64,000 nt of DNA. Source: an uncultured Clostridia bacterium. Lineage in GTDB: Bacteria; Bacillota; Clostridia; Christensenellales; UBA1242. The notes below the pieces were generated by a model. The model was not told where the DNA came from, made no database searches, and was given only the letters and a program-made list of their open reading frames with translations. The DNA is taken from positions 1 to 64,000 of the forward strand of contig CAKVHF010000002.1 in NCBI GenBank assembly GCA_934748015.1. Reading direction: 5' to 3'. Shown here piece by piece: positions 55,701-63,093 of this stretch. Made by a program: the position numbers and the translations under genes. Within the stretch, counting starts at the first letter, position 1; every line of letters starts with the position of its first letter.

Positions 55701-57849
55701 GTTAACCGACCTTAAGGCGGTTGTTCCTAGTCTACTAGATGGAGTAGACCAAGATTACAAGAATGATTTCAATAACATCATCAGTAATATCCTTACAACA
55801 TTGTCTGGGATAGAGAAAGACAGCAAAAGCAACAAATTAATTACCTATCACAAGTATATTGAGACAATCAACAATGCAATAACCGATCTATATAGCGATG
55901 GTGCTATCGAGATAGATTTTGGCAATGTTGCTACTATGCGTAAGTTGGGCAAGTTCTTAGATACAATGACATCCAACAACAATGGTGTGACAGTCTTGAG
56001 AAACAATGTTGTTGTAGAAGTTGTGCAAAATCTTGTGTCTAAGGAAATTGTTAAAACAATCGAGGATAACAGAACCAATTATCCTATTAAGACATTCTTG
56101 AATACAGTACAGAACAATATTGCCACTGCCCAAAATGGAAGCAGTTGGGAAACAATCTTTGGGGCATTTACCAAGATTAGCAGTGTAGATTTTGCGTCGC
56201 TTACTGATGTTAAATCGTCACTAGATACCTTGGGTAAAGTGCTAGACATAATCTCTGGCAGAGCATTTAAGATAGAAGATACTGACGACAAAACAGTAAG
56301 TGTAACACTTGCAACCGATGAAGACATTAAGATGCTTATGATTGGTATGATCGCCAATAGTATGATAGAAGAGGATAGTGCTCCTATCACCGGTACAAGG
56401 GATGCAATTGGTGCTAACGGCAGTCAATCTGCCGAGTTACTTGAGATCATGTTCTCGCTAGGTAACAACACTGTATCCGATCTAGATACAATTGCTAAAC
56501 TTAACGCAACTATCTATCAATCGGATGTCAATGATAACTATAAGTACTTTGGTAAATACAATGTTACTTACTCGGATAATAAAATCAGTGGCGTGTTGGA
56601 AAATATCTATGATATGAACACCACTACCGATGTTGTAACTAAGGACGCCTTTACATGGGAGCAATTCTGTGCGAGAGTAAAGAACATTGTGGATATTGAT
56701 GTAACGATCAATTTGGGGAAATTTGCTCATACCGAAAATGGCAAAACTTACACCTATTATGCCGAAACCGAAACTGGAAGTGATGGCATCGGTGTAACCT
56801 TTGATAATATCACAACCAACAATAGCGATCTTATTTCGATAGATCAGATAAGATACTTGCTAGACAAGTCTATTGATGGTAAAATCGCCACAAGCGAGTA
56901 TGTAACAGCGAATTTGATCGCTAAGATTAAGGGTAATATTGCCAATATCGAGGGTGATTTCAATACCGAGTTCAAGTCTATCCAATATCTAATAGATATC
57001 GCAGATTATATTAAAGATAATGCAGAAACTACTGATACTGCAGGCAAAACATCGTTTAACACCGAAGCACTTAGGAACTTTGGTCAATATATGGACGAAA
57101 TCTTGACATCCAAGATCGTAGGCAACCTAGGCAACAATATAGTTGTAACAATGCTAGATAAGGTGTATGCTGACGACAATGTAACAGACAAGATAACTAA
57201 AGTTGATAGCGGTCTAAATATTTTCTTAGGCTTGACTAGTGATGAAACTAAAAAACATTTCTTTGCAAAAGAAACTGTACAAGACAGAGTAAACAATATA
57301 TATGCCCAAAACACAACCAATCCAAATGCGATAGTGTTTGAAGCAATTGCTAGCTTAAAGGAAACAATCAACAGTATCAATGTTGAAAACATGACACCAC
57401 CAGAAAATTTATTAGAGATGGCAAATTTTGTTATTGAAGCCAATACAACTCTAGCAAGAATTGCCAAGGTATTAAATTCTTTGCAAAATAACCCATTAGT
57501 AGGCATTCAAGAGGCGAGATATGCAACAATGTCTATTATGCAACAAATGGTAGAGGAATTTGACAATTGGTGTACAAATGAGGCAAGAGCGGCAATATTT
57601 ACTGCAAAAGGTCATTCTGGATATAAATACTCTACAGATGCGGTTGGTAGATATAGTACAGAGAATGCAAATTCGTTTGTTATTTACATGAAGGGTAGGG
57701 TTGATAACAATACTGATCGTGAAACATATGTAGATAATGAGGGTAATTGCAAAACAACCTTTGAAACAACCGATTATGGATATGATTATATCCTACAGAG
57801 ATTGCTGGATGACTTCCAAGCAAGAGTGAAGGCCACTTTAGGACTTTGA
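52789..57849 (+). CDS. Very large membrane protein with CvpA-like N-terminus
   Basis: 1686 residues, SD AAGGA. Helices lie at about 4-28, 36-58 and 100-126. The start FNLIITGVVALFVVIGMLWG followed by GLGRGLKKTAI recalls CvpA/colicin V production proteins. Residues 135-285 are Lys/Glu/Pro-rich and charged (for example KPKEEPKVEEEFVPKDE), probably cytoplasmic and partly coiled coil. A fourth helix lies at about 290-318. The remaining 1360 residues form a helical, Asn/Asp/Thr-rich extracytoplasmic domain without recognised motifs. The role is unknown, and an envelope scaffold or secretion component is conceivable. Its stop codon touches a hairpin-family repeat. Confidence 0.78.
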   Translation: MNATIFNLIITGVVALFVVIGMLWGLGRGLKKTAIRSLWLLVTAILLGLALSTVITNALINAEWNITIDGTTYTTLQDALTEVLKDPEVAKILGDNVETVVNVMVAYSAMIINSIVFVLLFWVCKIVLYPVYWALTKWVFLSKKERQYKADLKAYKAYRKEYERVNKGKPRVEAVGFAAGDDKMQPLEEELKEIEEGNSKEEKKAYNSLIRARQAYDSANLKSNQSAITSEDNELLDRPYVETKKEEEKPKEEPKVEEEFVPKDEYKPEVKEELKPVEKPKKLKKHRLLGMLVGAVCGLLVGGVTLSPIIGVLNIAREANNECVIELEDGKQQGVIDYFTNGMFSDINTYYEGSIGCGILRYTGTEWVSNETFKALTKSKIDGVDVNLTKDLGTIMSIVAEANVLKSNYDDAVANDYPVATMSKIVMSIDKIVDKLFEVSIVDKLSPALIDMAASAIESNITDDTTIGEGSTSTSENLDLNKILRQVATGLRSVAENNGSLKLELKSIVNMLMILNHGVVLDGQVKETSLLAQIIKSSNENNTEVIRVIQKLNYEYHKTHNEDFYFTYLVNNAYTYGDYETKVVSAVMPTAVDYTLNIMLREIGMGTVADALQITNNQQIKTFVLNTFTEVFRIMYEFNTTYDSSGLPVYREFSEDTFGTISLKDINRNVFVSLGKIVDGIGGLFDDENYKTLVDGLGDTVADTMGSLFGELMGADDATTLSTNIGLAIKGFEKGSFENEFTAIGDMFNYLLVGNSYTDAEGGIVNVSPLLDNTADFSFDNQDKWKFEIGNIRSIGTLLNSMQNVSIFKYKEEGESKNNLSFLFDAILQKTKADLVAETQNTSADPSIIDDETGFITNVSEINQVLYNAINVVQVNLNAGLDADGAFNWADALGGDDLFLGVLDDVIKQNKKIGSDKLLDFVGNNKEGKTILAIILQNSEQVQLTTTASGKVCALDTMKDNSLFKGVAVRLLTDLKAVVPSLLDGVDQDYKNDFNNIISNILTTLSGIEKDSKSNKLITYHKYIETINNAITDLYSDGAIEIDFGNVATMRKLGKFLDTMTSNNNGVTVLRNNVVVEVVQNLVSKEIVKTIEDNRTNYPIKTFLNTVQNNIATAQNGSSWETIFGAFTKISSVDFASLTDVKSSLDTLGKVLDIISGRAFKIEDTDDKTVSVTLATDEDIKMLMIGMIANSMIEEDSAPITGTRDAIGANGSQSAELLEIMFSLGNNTVSDLDTIAKLNATIYQSDVNDNYKYFGKYNVTYSDNKISGVLENIYDMNTTTDVVTKDAFTWEQFCARVKNIVDIDVTINLGKFAHTENGKTYTYYAETETGSDGIGVTFDNITTNNSDLISIDQIRYLLDKSIDGKIATSEYVTANLIAKIKGNIANIEGDFNTEFKSIQYLIDIADYIKDNAETTDTAGKTSFNTEALRNFGQYMDEILTSKIVGNLGNNIVVTMLDKVYADDNVTDKITKVDSGLNIFLGLTSDETKKHFFAKETVQDRVNNIYAQNTTNPNAIVFEAIASLKETINSINVENMTPPENLLEMANFVIEANTTLARIAKVLNSLQNNPLVGIQEARYATMSIMQQMVEEFDNWCTNEARAAIFTAKGHSGYKYSTDAVGRYSTENANSFVIYMKGRVDNNTDRETYVDNEGNCKTTFETTDYGYDYILQRLLDDFQARVKATLGL

Positions 57850-57868
57850 AATATTAATCTCTCCACTG
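57848..57868 (-). repeat. Hairpin-family repeat, copy 7, outer half (interrupted)
   Basis: GAAATATTAATCTCTCCACT plus G matches, in reverse orientation, the right arm and core start of copies 2 and 3. The core then stops matching. The other half resumes at 58027. It begins at the stop codon of the large membrane-protein gene. Confidence 0.5.
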
Positions 57869-57905
57869 TAATATCGCCCAAATATTGCTTTGCGGTTGTG
57901 AGTTA

Positions 57906-57969
57906 GTCAATTATATTACTTTCTCCACTGCGAATCGAGTTCAATGTGTTCGAAAGTAATATAATTGAC
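57906..57969 (-). repeat. Hairpin-family repeat, copy 4 (type A core, inverted)
   Basis: A perfect 18-bp stem pairs 57906-57923 with 57952-57969. The 28-nt loop is the reverse complement of the type A core (TCCACTG at its start, GTGTTC at its end). Stem sequences differ entirely from copies 2 and 3. Confidence 0.85.
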
Positions 57970-58026
57970 CTATATGAAACCGAGTGTAGAGTGTTTAAAA
58001 GCAATATATTGGGTTCGCTAATAAAA

Positions 58027-58042
58027 GGTGTTCGATCTTAAT
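58027..58042 (-). repeat. Hairpin-family repeat, copy 7, second half
   Basis: GGTGTTCGATCTTAAT is the reverse complement of the left arm and core start of copies 2 and 3 (TTAAGxxCGAACACC). It is separated from its partner half by about 158 bases that contain copy 4. Confidence 0.5.
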
Positions 58043-58156
58043 AGTTCAACATAAGGGTTCAAGCGGATTGAGATGATCGACATATAATTTATTCATTGCA
58101 AAACTAATTTAATATAATTGCCTCTATATATTTTAAAAAAGAGTTAATATGAAGCA

Positions 58157-58193
58157 AAAAAATACTGCAATTTATAAACTTGCAGTATTTTTT
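58157..58193. terminator. Bidirectional terminator between the large membrane-protein gene and recR
   Basis: A 14-bp stem pairs 58157-58170 with 58180-58193 around a 9-nt loop. It has A- and T-rich ends. Confidence 0.88.
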
Positions 58194-58286
58194 AAGCATT
58201 TATTTTTAATAAAGTTATTATATTTTTTAAGAGATTTACATGCAAAAGTGCATATTTTGGGTTTATTTTGCGATATTATTTTATAT

Positions 58287-58353
58287 TATCCGCTTGCTTT
58301 CCCAAAGATTGGCATATAAGATCGCATGCCTTGAACTTGTTTCACAGCAAAGA
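58287..58353 (+). repeat. Hairpin-family repeat, copy 5 (type B core), direct repeat of copy 6
   Basis: About 67 bases nearly identical to 58434-58499, from TATCCGCTTG through ATTGGCATATAAGATCGCAT to the core GCCTTGAACTTGTTTCACAG. The right flank differs, and no good stem forms with the left arm. Confidence 0.75.
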
Positions 58354-58433
58354 AAGTAATATATTGGCAAACTTACTATAGAAAAGCAAAATTTGGGCGA
58401 ACTTGCGGTTGAGAGTTTATATGCTATTAATAA

Positions 58434-58516
58434 TATCCGCTTGTTCCCTTGAGATTGGTATATAAGATCGCATGCCTTGAACTTGTTTCACAGCAAAGAG
58501 ATTATATACCAATCTC
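58434..58516 (+). repeat. Hairpin-family repeat, copy 6 (type B core), overlapping the recR stop codon
   Basis: A perfect 15-bp stem pairs 58451-58465 with 58502-58516 around the core GCCTTGAACTTGTTTCACAG. The right arm is the last 15 bases of recR, including its stop codon. Confidence 0.8.
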
Positions 58517-59104
58517 TCTTCTGTCTTGCAATGCCTTGCCTAGGGTTACTTCGTCAGCGTATTGTAGGTCACTGCCCATTTGGATGCCTTGTGCTAGTCT
58601 TGTAACCTTTACGCCTAGTGGCTTTAGTAGTTTTGCAATATATGTTGCAGTTACTTCGCCCTCTATATCTGGATTGGTTGCCATTATTACTTCTTCAATA
58701 TCGTCGGTTGTTACACGATCCAATAGTTCTTTGATACGGATATCTTCTGGCCCTCTATTCTCTAGCGGACTGATTGTGCCATGTAGCACGTGATACAACC
58801 CTTGATAGTGCTTAGATTTCTCTATGGCACGGATATCCTTTGGCTCTTTGACTACGCAGATTACTTTGCTTACTCTATTTTCACAGATTGGGCACAATTC
58901 TTTGTCGGTAAAATCACCACATTTTTTGCAATAATGTAGCAATTCTTTGGCTTGTATCATGCTATTGGCAAAGTTATCTACAGTATCTCTGTCCATGTTG
59001 ATAATTGCATAGGCATATCTTTCTGCAGTCTTTGCACCTACACTAGGTAGGCAAGTAAATGCGTTTATTAAATTTTGCAATGTCTCATTGGTTGTGTTGT
59101 TCAT
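58502..59104 (-). CDS. recR: Recombination mediator protein RecR
   Basis: 200 residues from ATG 59104, the start that fits the family N-terminus (LQNLINAFTCLPSVGAKTAE, helix-hairpin-helix). The zinc finger is CKKCGDFTDKELCPIC. The Toprim domain starts ICVVKEPKDIRAIE and includes HVLHGTISPLENRGPEDI. It acts with RecFO to load RecA at gaps. It is the last gene of the mrnC-to-recR operon. The C-terminus ends RREIGI, about two residues beyond the common RREx ending, within a hairpin-family repeat. Confidence 0.95.
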   Translation of the reverse strand: MNNTTNETLQNLINAFTCLPSVGAKTAERYAYAIINMDRDTVDNFANSMIQAKELLHYCKKCGDFTDKELCPICENRVSKVICVVKEPKDIRAIEKSKHYQGLYHVLHGTISPLENRGPEDIRIKELLDRVTTDDIEEVIMATNPDIEGEVTATYIAKLLKPLGVKVTRLAQGIQMGSDLQYADEVTLGKALQDRREIGI

Positions 59105-59257
59105 TATTGCTTTCTCTTTTACTATTTTTTCCAAAAAACTAATAGTTATATTTTTTGTTCAATTTGTTATTTTGGGGGTGACAAAAAAATATTTGCGTGC
59201 TTGACATTTTTATTATATGTCGTCAAAAACAATTTATATTTTTTTTAAGAATTTATT

Positions 59258-59605
59258 TTAGAACATGCCGGCAGGCAAATTCATATCGCCTTTTAACTCT
59301 TTTTCTTTAGCCTCGGCTAGTGCAAGTGCTTCGTTAGTTGCGGCGATTATCATATCTTCTAGCATCTCCACATCGTCAGGGTCAACTGCCTCTGGCTTAA
59401 TTTTGATACCTGTTACTTTGCGGTTGCCAAGTACTGATACTTCCACCATGCCACCGCCAGCAGTTGCTGTTAGGGTAGTGTTAGCCAACTCTTCGTCTGC
59501 TTTCTCCATTTTTTCTTGCATTTCGCTTTGCATCTTCTGTGCTTGTTTCATTAGGTTTTGGATATTCATATTTCCACCAAAACCGCCCATTCCTGGTCTA
59601 AACAT
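59258..59605 (-). CDS. ybaB: YbaB/EbfC-family nucleoid-associated protein
   Basis: 115 residues, SD AAGGAG. A Gly/Met-rich start (FRPGMGGFGGNM) is followed by the family core: NLMKQAQKMQSEMQEKM, ATAGGGMVEVSVLGNRKVTG and LEDMIIAATNEAL. It forms a DNA-binding dimer. Its position between dnaX and recR is the classic order. Confidence 0.95.
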   Translation of the reverse strand: MFRPGMGGFGGNMNIQNLMKQAQKMQSEMQEKMEKADEELANTTLTATAGGGMVEVSVLGNRKVTGIKIKPEAVDPDDVEMLEDMIIAATNEALALAEAKEKELKGDMNLPAGMF

Positions 59606-59620
59606 AATTGTGTATTCTCC

Positions 59621-60130
59621 TTATTGTTTGATTGTTAGCAAGTTGCCAAAAGTTTCTTTTAGTTTTCGCAAATTCTCCTCTCGTAACTCGTCCGATTTAT
59701 CTTCTTCTAATTGTACTTGAAAATTTAAATTGCTGTCAAACGAATGTAGATAATTATTTATTGTATCGACAATTTTTGGCATTGTTAAGTCTTGCCAGTT
59801 AACCAATTTGTCGCATGTTACAACTAAGTTATTATCTATTATGTCGTACGACTTAATATTGTTAAACATCGCAAATAATAGTCCGTCTTTGCTGTGTCTG
59901 ATGCTGGCTAATACATGCCCCAAGATTTTATCTTTGTTGTATGCGTTTGGCACATTTTCGACATTAGTATACATGTTGTTGTCAGAAAATGGCACATTGT
60001 TGTCAATTTCTATCTTTTTTAACTCTGCCAATTTAGCGTCATATGATGCTTTAGTGTCTATATTTGTTTGATTAGTAGGGGTCTCTATTTTAGCATCAAC
60101 TGCAACATCTGTGTTGCTAATTTTATTCAA
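59621..60130 (-). CDS. dnaX: C-terminal (tau-like) part of DnaX, in the +1 frame
   Basis: 169 residues if started at TTG 60130, but that start has no good SD and the frame is open upstream to 60172, overlapping the end of the dnaX frame. The content fits the C-terminal region of Clostridia DnaX: ILGHVLASIRHSKDGLLFAM, NNLVVTCDKLVNW and the ending LKETFGNLL. Joining it to the upstream frame by a +1 shift at CCC-TAA gives 562 residues, close to the roughly 560 expected for Firmicutes DnaX. It is better read as the 3' part of one gene than as a separate protein. Confidence 0.75.
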   Translation of the reverse strand: MNKISNTDVAVDAKIETPTNQTNIDTKASYDAKLAELKKIEIDNNVPFSDNNMYTNVENVPNAYNKDKILGHVLASIRHSKDGLLFAMFNNIKSYDIIDNNLVVTCDKLVNWQDLTMPKIVDTINNYLHSFDSNLNFQVQLEEDKSDELREENLRKLKETFGNLLTIKQ

Positions 60131-60152
60131 GTTTGCTCTGCTATTTTTCCTC

Positions 60153-60169
60153 TTAGGGATACTCTCCTG
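60153..60169 (-). other. Candidate programmed +1 frameshift site in dnaX
   Basis: The mRNA-sense sequence is CAGGAGAGTATCCCTAA. It combines an SD-like AGGAG, the triplet TAT, the slip-prone Pro codon CCC (CCC can re-pair as CCT) and the stop TAA. The E. coli prfB site is AGGGGGTATCTTTGA, with the same order and nearly the same spacing. A +1 slip continues CCT AAG AGG into the frame encoding the DnaX C-terminal domain. Confidence 0.7.
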
Positions 60170-61310
60170 CGATCAATTTGTTTTCCATTTCTTTGATCTT
60201 ATTTTCTAACATTTCGATCTTGTTACTTTCATCCATAAGGGATAGTATTGAGATCTCAAATAGCGATTTTGCATCGGTTGTATAACGGAACTCCTGTTCC
60301 ATGCTTGCTAGTTTTGACAATATTTTTACAATAGTTTGATTGTCAATATTTTTGGCTAGATCTTGCATTTTGTTATATATATCTTCAGGGATTGTTAATA
60401 GGGTGTTAGCATTTTTACAATTTTTAACAATGCTTAGATCTCTTACAAAAGCGACTAGATCTTTGTTAAGTTGTGCAAAATTTTTGCCCTTGCTAGATAG
60501 ATTGGTTAGCAGGGTCAATGCACTGGCCACATCTCTATCCACAATGTATTTTGTTAGGTCTATTAGGGTATCTTTGCTGGTTATTCCGGCAACTTCTAGT
60601 ACTCCGTCATAGGTTAGTTTTTTGCCACCAAAGGCAATACACGACTCGGCAATAGATAGGGTATCTCTTACACTGCCTTCGCCTAGGCTTGCGATCAATT
60701 TTACAGCATTGTCCTCGTAAGATATTTTTAGACTATCTAAGATCTTGCGCAAGTGGTTAGTTAACACTTCTGGACTAACTAGTCGGAAATCAAATCTTAC
60801 ACAACGAGAAAGAATGGTCTGAGGCAATTTCTGAACCTCGGTTGTTGCAAGTATAAATACAACATATTTTGGTGGTTCTTCCAATGTCTTAAGTAAGGCA
60901 TTGAATGCACTCTCGCTAAGCATGTGCACCTCGTCTATGATATACACCTTGTATTTTGATATCGTTGGTGGATAAATAATGCTTTCTTTTAGATCACGAA
61001 TATTGTCGACACCATTGTTGGACGCTGCATCTATCTCTATTATATCTAGGTTTTCACCATTCTGCATTGACATACATGCTTTGCATTTGCCACATGAGAT
61101 ACCGTCTTTGCTATCGGTGCAATTGATTGCTCTAGCAAAAATCTTAGCAATACTTGTTTTGCCTGTCCCACGAGTGCCAGAGAATAGATATGCATGAGAT
61201 ATCTGGTTATTAACAATTTGGTTCTTCAGGGTCGTTACAATATGATCCTGTCCGATTACTTCGTTGAATGTTTTGGGTCTAAATTGTCTGTATAGGGCAA
61301 GGTGTTCCAT
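60153..61310 (-). CDS. dnaX: DNA polymerase III gamma/tau subunit, ATPase part
   Basis: 385 residues to the in-frame stop. SD AAGGAG precedes ATG 61310. Motifs: YRQFRPKTFNEVIGQ, Walker A GTRGTGKTS, zinc ligands around CGKCKAC, Walker B YIIDEVHML, sensor 1 LATTEVQKLPQTILSRC with the SRC motif, and GEGSVRDTLS (sensor 2). Domain III is present and the frame ends soon after it, as in the E. coli gamma form. DnaX is the clamp-loader motor, and its tau form binds polymerase and helicase through the C-terminal domains, which lie here in the +1 frame. Confidence 0.93.
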   Translation of the reverse strand: MEHLALYRQFRPKTFNEVIGQDHIVTTLKNQIVNNQISHAYLFSGTRGTGKTSIAKIFARAINCTDSKDGISCGKCKACMSMQNGENLDIIEIDAASNNGVDNIRDLKESIIYPPTISKYKVYIIDEVHMLSESAFNALLKTLEEPPKYVVFILATTEVQKLPQTILSRCVRFDFRLVSPEVLTNHLRKILDSLKISYEDNAVKLIASLGEGSVRDTLSIAESCIAFGGKKLTYDGVLEVAGITSKDTLIDLTKYIVDRDVASALTLLTNLSSKGKNFAQLNKDLVAFVRDLSIVKNCKNANTLLTIPEDIYNKMQDLAKNIDNQTIVKILSKLASMEQEFRYTTDAKSLFEISILSLMDESNKIEMLENKIKEMENKLIAGEYP

Positions 61311-61344
61311 TGCTATTGTCTCCTTATTTATATGATAATTTACT

Positions 61345-61932
61345 CTAAATATTTATTTTTGTCCTTATGCGTGCGATTGCGTTTTCCACACTCTTGAGTG
61401 AAATGTGCAAATCTTCTGCAATTTCTTTTTGTTTGATGCCTTGCAAGTATAGTTTTAGGATATCGAACTCCATATCACTTAATTTTAGTCCGACTTCTTT
61501 AAGGGCATAACTGATGTCCTCGTCAGCAATAACTTGTAGTTCTGGTGTCTTCTCGTCACTTTGATAGGGGATATAATTGGTATCTCCGCCTGCAGTTGTT
61601 ACTTCGATCTCGCCTTGGCTATTGATAGGCAGGGCATCCGAGTTTATTTTTTGCTTTTGGGTGTTGAGTTGCCTTAAGTAGTTAACTAGTTCGTTTTCTA
61701 TCACATGGCTTACAAAAGTTGCAAATTTTGCCCTTGTGTCGTTGTAATTGAGGATGCTCTTGTACACTGCTAGTCGTCCACATTGCAACAATTCTTGATA
61801 ATCATAACTATAATAGTGATAGCCACGTGCATGGACTTTGGCCTCTATCAATGGCTCGTAACTCTTGATCAATTGATTGCAAGCATACATGTCGCCAGCC
61901 TTGGCTTTGGCGATTAGTTCTTCTTCTGTCAT
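61345..61932 (-). CDS. RNA polymerase sigma factor, SigH-like
   Basis: 195 residues. Region 2 is YDYQELLQCGRLAVYKSIL with NYNDTRAKFATFVSHVIENE. Region 4 ends EIAEDLHISLKSVENAIARI, a helix-turn-helix for the -35 element. In B. subtilis sigH also follows mrnC-rlmB, which supports the SigH assignment, but the yacP (NYN) gene usually between them is missing here. It begins 6 bases after the rlmB stop. It is likely a stationary-phase or sporulation-type sigma, though the regulon is unknown. Confidence 0.82.
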   Translation of the reverse strand: MTEEELIAKAKAGDMYACNQLIKSYEPLIEAKVHARGYHYYSYDYQELLQCGRLAVYKSILNYNDTRAKFATFVSHVIENELVNYLRQLNTQKQKINSDALPINSQGEIEVTTAGGDTNYIPYQSDEKTPELQVIADEDISYALKEVGLKLSDMEFDILKLYLQGIKQKEIAEDLHISLKSVENAIARIRTKINI

Positions 61933-61938
61933 ATTTAC

Positions 61939-62667
61939 CTACTTGTTTTTCTTGGTGAATATTGTGTTGATAGCGATGCCGGTTGCTACCGATGCGTTAA
62001 GCGAGTTGATCTTGCCACACATTGGGATTGTCACAATTTTGTCACACAACTTTAGTGTCAGACTGCTTGTCCCAAAGCCTTCGCTTCCGATCACCACCGC
62101 TACATCACCGCTAAAATCAACTTTGTTGATGTCTTCGCCACCCAGTTCGCATCCATATACCCAGACATTGTCTTTCTTCAACTCTTCTATTGTCTGATTG
62201 ATGTTGGTTACTTTGGCGATCTTGACATAAGCGGTTGCTCCCGCACTGGTCTTGATAACAGTTTCGTTGACCGAGCATGCTCTATTTTTGCCAATAATTA
62301 TGCCGTCTACCCCAAAGCACTCGCATACACGGATGATACTGCCTAGGTTGTGAGGATCTTCGATGCCGTCTAGGATCAATATAAATGCATCACGATTTTT
62401 CTCTCTAGCACTATTCAATATTTCCTTAACAGTGCTGTACTTGAAGTCAGTGGTTTCTGCGATCAAGCCTTGGTGCTTGCCAGTTGCAGAATATTTGTTA
62501 AGTATGTTGTTGTCCACAAATTGTATCTTTATTTTGTGGTCTTTGGCAAGTTTGATTATTTCATTAAAGGTCTTATCCTTGGAGTTGTTGCTTGCCATAA
62601 GCCTCTCTATAGTTGTTCCGTTCAAGATTGCTTCTCTTACGGCATTTCTTCCTTCTATTTTTAACAT
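61939..62667 (-). CDS. rlmB: 23S rRNA 2'-O-ribose methyltransferase, TrmH/RlmB family
   Basis: 242 residues. A short N-terminal substrate-binding domain (IEGRNAVREAI) precedes the SPOUT domain with knot motifs: DPHNLGSIIRVCECFGVDGI, VVIGSEGFG and IPMCGKINSLNASVATGI. RlmB methylates G2251 of 23S rRNA. Its start overlaps the mrnC stop by 7 bases, with an SD (AAGGAG) inside mrnC, so the two are translationally coupled. Confidence 0.93.
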   Translation of the reverse strand: MLKIEGRNAVREAILNGTTIERLMASNNSKDKTFNEIIKLAKDHKIKIQFVDNNILNKYSATGKHQGLIAETTDFKYSTVKEILNSAREKNRDAFILILDGIEDPHNLGSIIRVCECFGVDGIIIGKNRACSVNETVIKTSAGATAYVKIAKVTNINQTIEELKKDNVWVYGCELGGEDINKVDFSGDVAVVIGSEGFGTSSLTLKLCDKIVTIPMCGKINSLNASVATGIAINTIFTKKNK

Positions 62668-63086
62668 TTTGTCTCCTTGCTTGCAATGGCTTCGTAGCCT
62701 ATTTGCATTATTTCAGTCAGTCTGTCCATGTTGCCTATTAAGTATAGATATCCCAGCAGTGCTTCAAAGCCGGTTGCTCGTTTGTAGTCCACAACTTTAG
62801 CATTTTTGGCTATATTGTTGGTTTTGTAATTGCGTGCTCGCTTGTATAGACGCAGTTCTTCTTCGGTCAATATCTTCTCTATTGCCTTTATTATCTCGCT
62901 TTGTCCACTTGCTTTGACAAAGTCGGTTGTAAGCTTGTGCTCCGCATTGGGCTTTAGATCATTGGATACAACAATCCTCTGGCGGATGTATAGGCTAAAA
63001 ACAGCATCACCCACAAAAGCTAGGCTCTGAGGGTTGAGGTTGTATGCTATTGATTTGTCAATATTGGATATATTAAAAGTATTCAT
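62661..63086 (-). CDS. mrnC: Mini-ribonuclease III
   Basis: 141 residues, the family's usual size. The RNase III catalytic region reads LAFVGDAVFSLYIRQ and the second signature TGFEALLGYLYL. The double-stranded RNA-binding domain is absent, as expected. It matures the 23S rRNA ends. It is the first gene of the operon. No SD is visible, and the -10 box TATACT ends 7 bases before the ATG. Confidence 0.94.
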   Translation of the reverse strand: MNTFNISNIDKSIAYNLNPQSLAFVGDAVFSLYIRQRIVVSNDLKPNAEHKLTTDFVKASGQSEIIKAIEKILTEEELRLYKRARNYKTNNIAKNAKVVDYKRATGFEALLGYLYLIGNMDRLTEIMQIGYEAIASKETKC

Positions 63087-63093
63087 ATATAGT

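Noticed and set aside
59621..61310. dnaX as a pseudogene broken by a frameshift
   Set aside because: The C-terminal frame is intact and well conserved in character, the combined length is normal, and the junction has all parts of a programmed +1 site. A sequencing error cannot be fully excluded.
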